NCBI RefSeq assembly: GCF_900103635.1
Contig: NZ_FMXK01000009.1
Span: 1-64,000 of the forward strand
DNA from: Butyrivibrio sp. INlla18
GTDB lineage: Bacteria > Bacillota > Clostridia > Lachnospirales > Lachnospiraceae
Length of the DNA: 64,000 nucleotides
Reading direction: 5' to 3'
Below are positions 1-8,700 of this stretch, piece by piece (position 1 is the stretch's first letter; each line of letters begins with the position of its first letter). The translations under genes were made by a program, and so were the position numbers. Below the pieces are notes generated by a model. The model had not been told where the DNA came from. It was given only the letters and a program-made list of their open reading frames with translations, and made no database searches.

Positions 1-530
1 TCATCTGTGGTAGTACTTAACACTCCTCCACCATCTCCATAAAATGTAGTATCCAAGTAGAGTTCTGATGTCATCGGAGTCTTGGGAATAGCATTTTCCA
101 TTCCTCCTAGTCCTCCGCTAAAAAGAGCGGCACCTGCACCAGCACAATAATCTCCCATATATTCACTTTCGCCTTGAAGTATTTCATAGAAATTCTCACA
201 TCTAAGTAAGAGTCTATGAGCTCTAAACGACGTCAGATTCATAGTATTAAGAGCCACATCCGTTTTTGTCAGTAGCTCGGTAAAATCCTCATCCAGATAT
301 GCGCCACCTTGTTTTGCGATGGCATAACTTGCTTCTCCACTTGAAGCATCCTGAACCTTTTCAATATTAGCACCTATTTGATCTGCCCAATCAAGAAGAG
401 TTCCTTTTAATGTTTCATATTCCTCGATTGTTAAATCCAGCACAGTCTTATCCAAATAAAGCTCAACTGTTGAATCCGCCATAGATACTTCTTCGTTTCT
501 ACTTACTTCTACCTCAGAACTGTTCCCCAT
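1..530 (-). CDS. T7SS effector candidate C, 5' part only (runs off the left edge)
   Basis: The frame is open for about 176 codons from an ATG with GGAGAG just upstream, and continues past the window edge. The protein begins MGNSSEVEVS. It matches the N-termini of the 834-aa and 582-aa proteins of this locus from about residue 23 on: YLDKTVLDLTIEEY, then LLLRCENFYEIL, then TSELYLDTTFYGDGGG. The shared module identifies it as a third member of the local effector family. No signal peptide is visible, which fits export by the T7SS rather than Sec. It is last in the operon within the window. The C-terminal, probably variable, domain is not visible, so no activity can be assigned. Confidence 0.85.
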   Translation of the reverse strand, partial: MGNSSEVEVSRNEEVSMADSTVELYLDKTVLDLTIEEYETLKGTLLDWADQIGANIEKVQDASSGEASYAIAKQGGAYLDEDFTELLTKTDVALNTMNLTSFRAHRLLLRCENFYEILQGESEYMGDYCAGAGAALFSGGLGGMENAIPKTPMTSELYLDTTFYGDGGGVLSTTTD

Positions 531-564
531 TTTCTTCTCTCCTTTTTTAGCGTTTATCGATAGT

Positions 565-672
565 TTACTTGAAGTCCATCACTTTTTTCGACCAAGTGAC
601 TGCCAACGTCACTGCTAATGAAATAGCCAATGCTGCTATTAGCAAAATTTTAATTTTCGTTTTTATTTTCAT
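565..672 (-). CDS. possible 35-aa single-pass membrane peptide
   Basis: A short frame beginning MKIKTKIKIL and ending KKVMDFK has a basic N-terminus, one hydrophobic stretch of about 18 residues (ILLIAALAISLAVTLAV) and a charged tail. It overlaps the last 23 bases of the WG-repeat gene in another frame and sits just before effector candidate C, so it could be translated by coupling. No good ribosome site is visible. It may be a real small membrane protein, the remnant of a larger membrane-anchored partner protein like its neighbours, or chance. The hydrophobic pattern is the only positive evidence. Confidence 0.35.
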   Translation of the reverse strand: MKIKTKIKILLIAALAISLAVTLAVTWSKKVMDFK

Positions 673-1834
673 ATCTATCCACACTTTGTCCTTCTCGCAA
701 CCATACAATCGCATATCCATTTTGGTATGAATAGGCACGTTGAAACTGTGGCTTAAGGAACCAGGTATTATCTGTACGAATATAGCCCCATAAATCTCCA
801 ACCATTACTGGTGCTACTCCATCTACTGAAAAATTAGATATGCAGTCATATTGGCATGGAACCACTATTTTGTTCTCTTCATCTATGAAGCCATACTTTC
901 CATTCTCATCTTCAATATAAGCATATCCATTGGCAAATAATCCCATATCCTTATAGCTTGGTGGAATAACCTCTTTTCCTTCTTCATCAATAGCCCCATA
1001 CAATCCAGTATTGTAATCTTGTACTCTAGCTAATCTTTCCTCAAACATATTAGTCATTTCATAGGAACCATCATATCTATATAAGTTCTCTGAAACTATA
1101 TTTCCTTTTAAATCGATAATTCTAGCTTCTCCATTCTCTTGTTCCTGTGCCAGTGCTAATCCATGACTAAAGTTTCCTATGCTATAAAATCGAGGTTCTA
1201 TAATATATTTCCCGCTTTTATCTATAACTCCGTACTTTATGTTTTCATCCATCACAACCGCTACATCATCACTAGAAAAAGCTTGAACCTGCAAAAATCT
1301 AGGTTCAATTACTATTTCGCCATCAATACTCATAAAGCCATATTTTTCATTTTCTATATCGCGTATTGCAATAAGTCCTTCACAATCCCCAAATATGGGA
1401 TTTGCTGTTATTTCATAGCTACTATTAAAATTCTCAACAGTTGCTACTTCAGTCATATTTGAATCTAGAATCTGAAGATTGTTTCCTTCAATGCATATAA
1501 AGTAATCCTTTCCCTCAAATACCCACTTTTTGACATCGCCCCTTCTAAAAACGCGATTACCTAGTACTCTAAATTTTTGATCAAGAAAAAAAACTTCATT
1601 ATCTTCAAATGTCGCGCCATTATAATATTCAACCATGGCTATACCATTAGCATCAAAGCCATGCAGAAATGCCCCATCTCCATATGACTCATTGGCTATT
1701 TTTTTATTCATGTCGATATAGTAGTAGCCACTAATCTTTGCCCATTGAGAAACCATTTTTCCTTTAATAAAATTGGCTATCAAAACTATAAATAATATCC
1801 CAACTAATAATATTATTACTTTATTTTTTTTCAT
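650..1834 (-). CDS. membrane-anchored WG-repeat protein
   Basis: The protein has 394 residues from the ATG giving MKKNKVIILLVG. A longer in-frame start lies inside the upstream gene and is not favoured. Residues about 6-24 form one transmembrane segment. The rest carries WG (KWG) beta repeats with recurring blocks such as KYGFMSIDGEIVIEPRF, KYGVIDKSGKYIIEPRF and KYGFIDEENKIVVP. The topology is probably N-in with the repeats outside. WG repeats are generally thought to bind proteins; no enzyme motif is visible. It starts one base after the stop of effector candidate A, so they are certainly cotranscribed. Position and topology make it a candidate immunity or partner protein for that effector, which is inference. 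Confidence 0.85.
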   Translation of the reverse strand: MKKNKVIILLVGILFIVLIANFIKGKMVSQWAKISGYYYIDMNKKIANESYGDGAFLHGFDANGIAMVEYYNGATFEDNEVFFLDQKFRVLGNRVFRRGDVKKWVFEGKDYFICIEGNNLQILDSNMTEVATVENFNSSYEITANPIFGDCEGLIAIRDIENEKYGFMSIDGEIVIEPRFLQVQAFSSDDVAVVMDENIKYGVIDKSGKYIIEPRFYSIGNFSHGLALAQEQENGEARIIDLKGNIVSENLYRYDGSYEMTNMFEERLARVQDYNTGLYGAIDEEGKEVIPPSYKDMGLFANGYAYIEDENGKYGFIDEENKIVVPCQYDCISNFSVDGVAPVMVGDLWGYIRTDNTWFLKPQFQRAYSYQNGYAIVWLREGQSVDRYENKNEN

Positions 1835-1835
1835 C

Positions 1836-4340
1836 TTATTTACTCTGAGCCCCCCACAATGCTGCAATTTCATTTTTTTCATCTGTTTTTATCTCAGGAA
1901 TATGTCCAGATAAATTTTTATTATTAGATAGTCTTGTATATGCATCCTGTATCATATCTAACCGCCTAGACAAATCCTTGGCACCAACTATTCCAGGATC
2001 TTCGACATCATAACCTCCAATTATCAATTTCTTGCATATTGCCTTATCAACTTTATCCATTTCTTTTTCTTCCGGAAGTTTTTTAATTTCATTTAGCATC
2101 GCATTTGTAAACGTATCATCCCATTCTCCAACACGATAAAGTCCATGTTTTTCAACGTTTGCTTCATCTGCGTTTTCAACTAATACATTTTTTACTGCAT
2201 CATAATTTGAAGATACCTTTTTTAAATCCTCAAAAGCATCCAAATACTCCGGTGCCACAAATCCTGTATGCAATGTGGCATATTTAGTAGTTTCACCATC
2301 CGAAGTTTCTATTACACAGCCGCCTCCTGATCCAGTATACTTTACCCAGTAATAGATCTTCTCATCATTATGCGCCTTTTCAACTCCGTTATATGATAAA
2401 TACTTATAGACGTCATAGACCACATTTGACGCAGACTGATAATATGCTTTGACATCTGCTCCAGTCATTTTTTCTGTTCCATCTGAAGCATATGTATAGT
2501 TCATATCTGTCATCTTTTTTACACCAAGATCTATGTATTTTTTGTACATGCTGTCCGAAAAATCATCATTATTTATCACATTAGCAGCATCATAATAATA
2601 ATCCACTATTTTGCCACCTATAGACGTATTTCCCATAAAATATCCCGTAAAGATATTAAAAAATAATCCCTGTGATGATCTAAGCATTTGATCCGCAAAT
2701 TCACGCTGTTTTCTCTCTGCTCTCATTACTTCTGCTGACATATCTGAGTCTAATCCATATTCAGATATATTATTGGGTCCGGTATAATAAGATGCCTCCA
2801 TGGAAAAGGTAAAAGTATCTCCAACCTGATCCCAGCAATAACCATTCCTAGTCATCGCCTTATATCCTTCAAGATCCAGCTTCAATCCTTCACCTTCAGA
2901 ATATGATAAATCATCAATGCTATATAAATATCTAAAATGATCCTCAGAACCTGAAAGGTATGATGGTATCGTATCCTCAACATAACAGGATAAATGATTA
3001 AACATATCATATACAATCATGTCCTTTTTATAGTTTCTGTAAACCATACCATAGCCAGCACTTTTCCTATCCTCTACACATGCCTTATGATTACTATCCA
3101 CAACATATTGAAAAGCTCCAAATCTAAGTGCGTCCATCACTCTTACTGGTCTTCTGCTTGAAAGAGCTGCATTCATCTGAAGTTTATATTCTTCAGGATG
3201 TCCACATAGCACAGAATGCCCATCTTTATCAACATCCACATACATAGTTTTCATAAGGTAATTGGAGATTGCATTCCAACATTTTATTTCCCCACCCTTT
3301 GATTCCATAATGAAAGTCGAATAATAATCTGTGGCTTCTCCTCTAAGAACTGAGCGAAATAATGCCATTCCAATCCCACCATTTTTATATATCTTATCTT
3401 CAGTTATGATAGCTTCAGACATTTCCACTATCTCTTTCAGCGTAACATCACTATTAGCCAATGCTCTATTTAGTTCTTCATCTGTTATTCCCATCTCATG
3501 GAGTTCAGCTACTAAAACTCTGTGCAATAAAGTATTTGTTCCAACTGCCTTGTATTCAGGATATTCATATGTTCTCGTATAATCATAAATGCTGTTATAG
3601 CTTATTAAGCAATCAAATCCTTCACAGGCATACACATTTAGAAGATTCACCCCATTTACATATTTGACAAAAGACTCGTAAAGAGTATCCAATCTTCCTT
3701 TTTTATCACAATCATCCTGTATATCGCTACATTCAGATGATATATCTATTTCACCAATTTCAAGTTCAGATAATATTTCCTGAACAGTATCTTTTTCGCC
3801 TTCTATATCATTGAAACAGCTAACTGCATCTTCAGTTGCAGAACACAGCTCTCCTCCGCCATTTCCATAATATGTATTGATCAGTACTAGTTCACTACAT
3901 AGTGGTGCTTGAGAGACAGCATTTAAAGAACCCATCTCAGCCGCCGAATAGATAGTTTCATCGCCACAATACTCACTACATCCTTCAAGTATCTCATAAA
4001 AATTCTCACATCTAAGCAAAAGTCTGTGAGCCTTGTATGAAGCTAAGCTCATCGTTTTGATCATACCATCAGTCTTTGTAAGAAGTTGTTCTAGTCGTTC
4101 TTCACAGAAAACGTTATTTCCTTTCTGTATAGCGTAGCTTGCTTCTCCACCAGTTGAATCATAAATTACTTGTACATTTAGCCCTACTTTCTCTAACCAA
4201 GTAAATAATGTATCTTTTAATTTTTCATATTCCTCAATTGTTAGATCCAGAACTGTTTTATCTAAATAAATCTCAAGCTCATCTCCCGAATCTAGAGCTT
4301 TTTCATTTCTGCTAATATCTATATCCGTGCTTGTCCCCAT
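1836..4340 (-). CDS. T7SS effector candidate A (834 aa), shared N-terminal module and unknown C-terminus
   Basis: Residues about 21-310 match effector candidates B and C: YLDKTVLDLTIEEY, LLLRCENFYEILEG (107-120), EIGEIDIS and IQDDCDKK (195-214), FVKYVNGVN, then GITDEELNRAL (284-294). Residues about 340-834 are unrelated to B. They contain a possible glycine-rich hydrophobic stretch (about 558-576) and no catalytic motif I recognise. No signal peptide is present. It follows four small T7SS-type helical proteins and precedes a membrane-anchored WG-repeat protein, the arrangement of a T7SS effector between its partners and an immunity gene. The N-module is not the LXG domain (no LxG motif near the start), so the class is unnamed as far as I can tell. 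Secretion and toxicity are inference. Confidence 0.8.
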   Translation of the reverse strand: MGTSTDIDISRNEKALDSGDELEIYLDKTVLDLTIEEYEKLKDTLFTWLEKVGLNVQVIYDSTGGEASYAIQKGNNVFCEERLEQLLTKTDGMIKTMSLASYKAHRLLLRCENFYEILEGCSEYCGDETIYSAAEMGSLNAVSQAPLCSELVLINTYYGNGGGELCSATEDAVSCFNDIEGEKDTVQEILSELEIGEIDISSECSDIQDDCDKKGRLDTLYESFVKYVNGVNLLNVYACEGFDCLISYNSIYDYTRTYEYPEYKAVGTNTLLHRVLVAELHEMGITDEELNRALANSDVTLKEIVEMSEAIITEDKIYKNGGIGMALFRSVLRGEATDYYSTFIMESKGGEIKCWNAISNYLMKTMYVDVDKDGHSVLCGHPEEYKLQMNAALSSRRPVRVMDALRFGAFQYVVDSNHKACVEDRKSAGYGMVYRNYKKDMIVYDMFNHLSCYVEDTIPSYLSGSEDHFRYLYSIDDLSYSEGEGLKLDLEGYKAMTRNGYCWDQVGDTFTFSMEASYYTGPNNISEYGLDSDMSAEVMRAERKQREFADQMLRSSQGLFFNIFTGYFMGNTSIGGKIVDYYYDAANVINNDDFSDSMYKKYIDLGVKKMTDMNYTYASDGTEKMTGADVKAYYQSASNVVYDVYKYLSYNGVEKAHNDEKIYYWVKYTGSGGGCVIETSDGETTKYATLHTGFVAPEYLDAFEDLKKVSSNYDAVKNVLVENADEANVEKHGLYRVGEWDDTFTNAMLNEIKKLPEEKEMDKVDKAICKKLIIGGYDVEDPGIVGAKDLSRRLDMIQDAYTRLSNNKNLSGHIPEIKTDEKNEIAALWGAQSK

Positions 4341-4365
4341 CTATATACTCTTTCCTTAACTAGAT

Positions 4366-4686
4366 TTATCCTACCTCAACCGAATTAGATGAAATAGAAT
4401 TAAGCTCATCATCAATATTTTTGAATGTTAATTGATATGAACTCAACAGTCCGCTATTAGTATCATAGAAAGCCAGCGCTGATCTTAAATATGCTGCAAT
4501 TGTATTTGCTGCAAACAAAAAGCTGTCTCCTGATACACCAATCCAGTTATTAGCCATAGTAATATTGTTACTGACAAAAAGGTCATGCTGCGCTGTAGCA
4601 TCTTTAGAAAGCTCAACGTATTCACGCTCTACCATACCAACCTTATCAGTATATATAAATGTTGCTTCAACATTAGATTTATCCAT
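4366..4686 (-). CDS. WXG100-family small secreted protein (WIG motif)
   Basis: This 106-aa protein contains NNWIGVSGDSFLFAA at about residues 46-60, the W-x-G turn expected between the two helices of WXG100 (ESAT-6-like) proteins. The length is normal for the family. AAAGGAG lies just upstream of the ATG. It is encoded directly before effector candidate A, so it may be exported with it or act as its targeting partner. No clear YxxxD/E signal is seen near the C-terminus. Confidence 0.8.
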   Translation of the reverse strand: MDKSNVEATFIYTDKVGMVEREYVELSKDATAQHDLFVSNNITMANNWIGVSGDSFLFAANTIAAYLRSALAFYDTNSGLLSSYQLTFKNIDDELNSISSNSVEVG

Positions 4687-4708
4687 ACCTTTTCTCCTTT
4701 CGCCTCAA

Positions 4709-5032
4709 TCAGCCTTCTTGCTCTGCTTCCCAGGCTGCCTGCTCTTCTTCATATTGTGCTAGTAATTCTTGAAGTTCTTCTAAAACCTGCACTATCTTGT
4801 CATTTATAGATCTTATCGATGGTTCTATATGTTCATTAAGCGCTTTCATCTTCGCACCAAAATCCGGCTGTGGAATTTTTACTGAAAATGAGTAATCCAC
4901 ATTTAAGGTGTCTAGATCATCTGTAAGCGTCATATTATTCATTGCCATTTTTCCCAATGTCTCTGCTGCACGAGCCAGCCTGTTTATATCTCTGTTAATT
5001 TTTGCTATATCAGCACTTCTATCTTGCGCCAT
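4709..5032 (-). CDS. small alpha-helical T7SS-locus protein, no WxG motif
   Basis: The 107 residues are strongly helical, starting with MAQDRSADIAKINRDINRLA and ending in a very acidic helix (LLAQYEEEQAAWEAEQEG). There is no W-x-G turn. A PQPDFGAK segment near the middle could break the two helices. Its size and place between WXG-like genes and effector candidate A resemble the small helical partner or chaperone proteins encoded before T7SSb effectors; that role is inferred from position only. A GC-rich hairpin separates it from the gene upstream in the operon. Confidence 0.7.
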   Translation of the reverse strand: MAQDRSADIAKINRDINRLARAAETLGKMAMNNMTLTDDLDTLNVDYSFSVKIPQPDFGAKMKALNEHIEPSIRSINDKIVQVLEELQELLAQYEEEQAAWEAEQEG

Positions 5033-5050
5033 TCTCTTCTCCTTATTTCA

Positions 5051-5069
5051 GCGGCGGCCAAGCCGCCGC
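5051..5069. other. GC-rich intra-operon hairpin
   Basis: GCGGCGGC and GCCGCCGC form a perfect 8-bp stem with a CAA loop in the 46-base gap between two small T7SS genes. There is no U-run, so it is not a classic terminator. It may mark an RNA processing or stability boundary that sets different protein amounts within the operon. Confidence 0.7.
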
Positions 5070-5078
5070 CTAAACCTT

Positions 5079-5396
5079 TTACATAATATTGATACTGATA
5101 TCAACATCCCCAACAAGTGAGTTATCGATTGCTTTACCTGTTCTAGAAGCTTCGATCAGAGCATCTCCAACGTTTCTGATCTTAGCTGGATACATTCCCA
5201 TAAGTTCTCTTGCAGTTTGATAACTTGCCATGAGTGCAGGGTTTGCAGATCCAGCAAGTGAGATCTTTACCTGATTTGTCATGATGTCATCAAGTTCTCC
5301 AAGCAAAGTTTCAAGGTTTGCTGAAAGATCTATGTATTCATTTCCCTGTGATTCCAGGTTACCAGTGTCATAACTAATAGTTCTTAATTCTGTCAT
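5079..5396 (-). CDS. WXG100-like small protein, divergent (no W in the turn)
   Basis: The 105-aa protein has the size and two-helix character of ESAT-6-like proteins. The turn region reads SLAGSANPALMASYQ, with no tryptophan before the glycine. The C-terminus (VGDVDISINIM) lacks an obvious YxxxD/E signal. It lies between the canonical WLG protein and a helical protein without WxG, so it could form a heterodimer with either. Assignment rests on context, length and helical pattern. Confidence 0.7.
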   Translation of the reverse strand: MTELRTISYDTGNLESQGNEYIDLSANLETLLGELDDIMTNQVKISLAGSANPALMASYQTARELMGMYPAKIRNVGDALIEASRTGKAIDNSLVGDVDISINIM

Positions 5397-5420
5397 GTCT
5401 TATTCTCCTTTTTCTTACTG

Positions 5421-5747
5421 TCAAATCTTAAGCGCAGTGTATACGTCTTCAGCTACGCCATTGTCTCCTGCCCCGTATAGTTCTACTGATTCCTGTGAAA
5501 TATCACGAAGCTGCATTGCGTAATTGATCATCTGATACATAGTATCTGCAAGAGCCTGATATGATCCTTCGAACTGTTCAGAAGCTCCACCGAGCCAGTC
5601 AGCAACTACAAGATCTTTTAGTTCTACTAAGTTGTTATTCCAAATAGTAAACTGTTCCTTTGCCTGATCCAGATTATCAATAGCTACCATCATTACTGGG
5701 CTATCAACACCCTTTGCGTTTTCGTTTGTTGCGTCAAAACCTACCAT
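5421..5747 (-). CDS. WXG100-family secreted protein (EsxA-like)
   Basis: The 108-aa protein has the canonical turn ADWLGGASEQFEGSYQAL at about residues 50-67 and a C-terminal YGAGD, which fits the YxxxD/E export signal of T7SS substrates. It is the first gene after essC and the best candidate for the main EsxA-type substrate and structural partner of the machine. A ribosome site (AAGGAG) precedes the ATG. Confidence 0.88.
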   Translation of the reverse strand: MVGFDATNENAKGVDSPVMMVAIDNLDQAKEQFTIWNNNLVELKDLVVADWLGGASEQFEGSYQALADTMYQMINYAMQLRDISQESVELYGAGDNGVAEDVYTALKI

Positions 5748-5796
5748 ACGTTTCTTCTCCTTTTATATTATTTATTGAAAAGGCTTATTGCCTGTT

Positions 5797-8700
5797 TCAA
5801 ACACTTTTTTCATGGAAGACAGTTCTTATCTTGTAAAGGGTACTATTTTCCATAAGATAAGCTTCTCCCACTTCAAGTTTTTTCTTAAATGCTCTTAAAA
5901 TAGGCGCTGATACATCAAATACATGCTGTTCAGTTATGTTTTCAAACGCCATTGAGCATTTCTCATCTCTTACTAATCTCAAGAACTCACTTATTCCTGG
6001 AGTACCCACGGTAACCTCACAATCAAGTATGAGAATAAATATCTTTTCATTCTTGTACTTACTAAAGAGCTTCTTGTAGATAGCAAGTGCTTCTCTCTGC
6101 ATTGAAAGATTCTGGTAATAATCGGAAGAATTAAGAATAATAAACTTAAATGCTTCTTTATCCTTTTCTTCGCCTTTCTTTCCATAGCTGTTTTCAACAT
6201 CTTCATAAATATGTACCAGAGTCTCATTGAATTCTGTCTCGTCTGTGGTATATAGCTTCACAGAGCCAAACTCAGAAAGAGCCTTACACTCTTCTTTGAA
6301 TCCATCGAGAATATAGATATCTACTGGAGCTTTTTCTTTATGAGCATCTACATAGTTCACCAGATAATTTACAAACGATTTCTTTCCTGAATGTCTTCTT
6401 CCAGCAATAACCATTGAGATATGTTCCATAAGATCAACACAAACCGGTTTGATGGTCTTGAAGCTGATTCCAAATGGAACCTGATATTTCTCAGTTCCAT
6501 CTACTAACATGGAGTTCATGATCTCTTCAGTAACAATTTCTGGAACCTCAGGAATTGCCATATCACCAAAGTTCTTATATTTCTCGTTGATATCAGCGAT
6601 CATCTTCCTTATGAGTTCAATTCGTTCTATTTCTTTTTCTGCATCAAAGGCAAGATATGTCTGAGCTTCAAAATATTCTCTATCAACCTTATAGACCATA
6701 CGGCCAGGTAGATCATCAGGACGAAGTTTACAATGATCGAATATGTAACCAAACTCAGACTGATCGTTTACTGGAAATGCAAATCTATTCTGGAAGTAAG
6801 AAAGGAGTCTAAGTCCAAAGGATGATGCCTGCGGACTAGTGAGAATAAATACCACTCCCATAGCTGCGCCCTCTCTAAGGCATTCAGTAAGCTGATCAAT
6901 ATACTCAGTGCACATTCCTTTAAATGAGCTATAGTTATCAATGATGATCACTTCCTGTGGGAACTCTCTATATCCTGCTTCCCTATATGATGCAAAAGAA
7001 CTAAGTCCCAGCTCTGAGAGTTTTTCTTTTCTCTTATCAATGTCTTCTTTTATTAACTTGAAAAGATTCTTTAACTTCTCATCATCGCTTGGCTTAACCA
7101 CACCTGCCACGTGCTTCAATCCGCCATAATTTGAAAGGAATCCTGCGCCGTAATCCATGATGTATATTCTGGCTTCTTCAGGTGTATACCTCTCCGCAAG
7201 GCCTCTTATGATCACCTGTAACAGATTGGTCTTTCCATTTTGTGAGGCACCAATGATCAGTACGTTTCCTTCAGTTATATTAAGTGACAATACTCCCTGC
7301 GCCTGTCTTGAAGGATCATCATAAACTCCAAGTGGAACAGTCACATCACTTACTTCATCTACAACAGCCTCAGTATCATATGGAATAACTTCTTCAAGAG
7401 CAGGTAAGCAGATAGGGCTTATCTTCTCAATATTTTCTTCCTTGCAGTAATCTCCAATATACTGAATAAGAGCTTCTAACTGAGTTTCGCCGCCTTCCTC
7501 TTTCTCAGGCTTTTGCTGATAGATGATCTCTCTTTTACCAGAAAGATCTACCTTGCATATGTCAAAAGATTTGGACTGGTCAACATTTTTGATAGTAGCT
7601 GTTTCACCACTATACGCCGACTGGAATAGTTCAAATAGCTCATTGTTGCCAACCTGAAGATATGCTCTACCAGGCTCTTTTATCTCAGATGCAAGTGGAG
7701 ATTTGAGCACTTCATTACTATCTGTCTTGTCCTGAACCTTCAAACAGATCTTGAATTTAGAGTTACTCCATATCTGATCATTTACTACACCTGCAGGCTT
7801 CTGTGTCGCCAAGATCAAATGAACGCCAAGGCTTCGACCTATTCTCGCGGTACTTATGAGCTCTTTCATAAATTCCGGCTGGTCTGTCTTGAGCTCAGCA
7901 AACTCATCCACAATAAGTATCAAATGAGGTAATGGCGTTTTGGCCACTCCATCTCTAAATAGCTTGATATAGTCATCAATTCTGTTAACTTCATACTGAG
8001 CAAATAGGAGCTGTCTTTTTACAAGTTCTGCATGTATTGAAGCTAAAGACCTGTCAATCTGCTTGCCGTCTATGTTTGTGATCGCACCATTTAAATGAGG
8101 CAGATTCTTGAACTGATTTGCCATTCCACCACCCTTAAAGTCAATAAGCACAAAGCCAAGTTCATAAGGATGGAAAAGAGTTGCTAACGTAATGATAAAA
8201 GTCTGAAGAAGTTCACTCTTACCAGAACCTGTAGTACCAGCAACCAGTCCATGAGGTCCGTGGAACTTTTCATGAATATCAAGAGACATTGTCTTGCCAC
8301 TTGCAAGAACGCCAATAGGCGCCGCCATACTCTCCCAGATCTTACTTTCCTTCCAGCGCTTTCCAAGGTCCAGATCATATGCACTCATGATATTCATAAG
8401 TTCATACAGTGAAATGTGCTTGGTAAGTGAGCTTTCAAGACTAACCTCATCTATAAATACTGGAGCTAGCTTAAGCGCTGCATTAGCTACTCTTGCTTGT
8501 GGTTCATGGATATAATCAAAATGCTGTTCATTCATTCCATCATGAATATCCTGAACTGTTCCAACATTTTCGTTGTTATCAAGATAGATTCGCTGATCTA
8601 CCGCATAGTGAAGCATTTCCTCATATTCTTCAAAAAACACAAAGGTAAATCCTAAGCTTCTTGCTCTCTCAACGTACTTAAGTATTGGATGACCTTTTAT

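Noticed and set aside
1836..4340. LXG-domain toxin
   Set aside because: No LxG motif or LXG pattern in the N-terminus; the module is shared only with its two local relatives.
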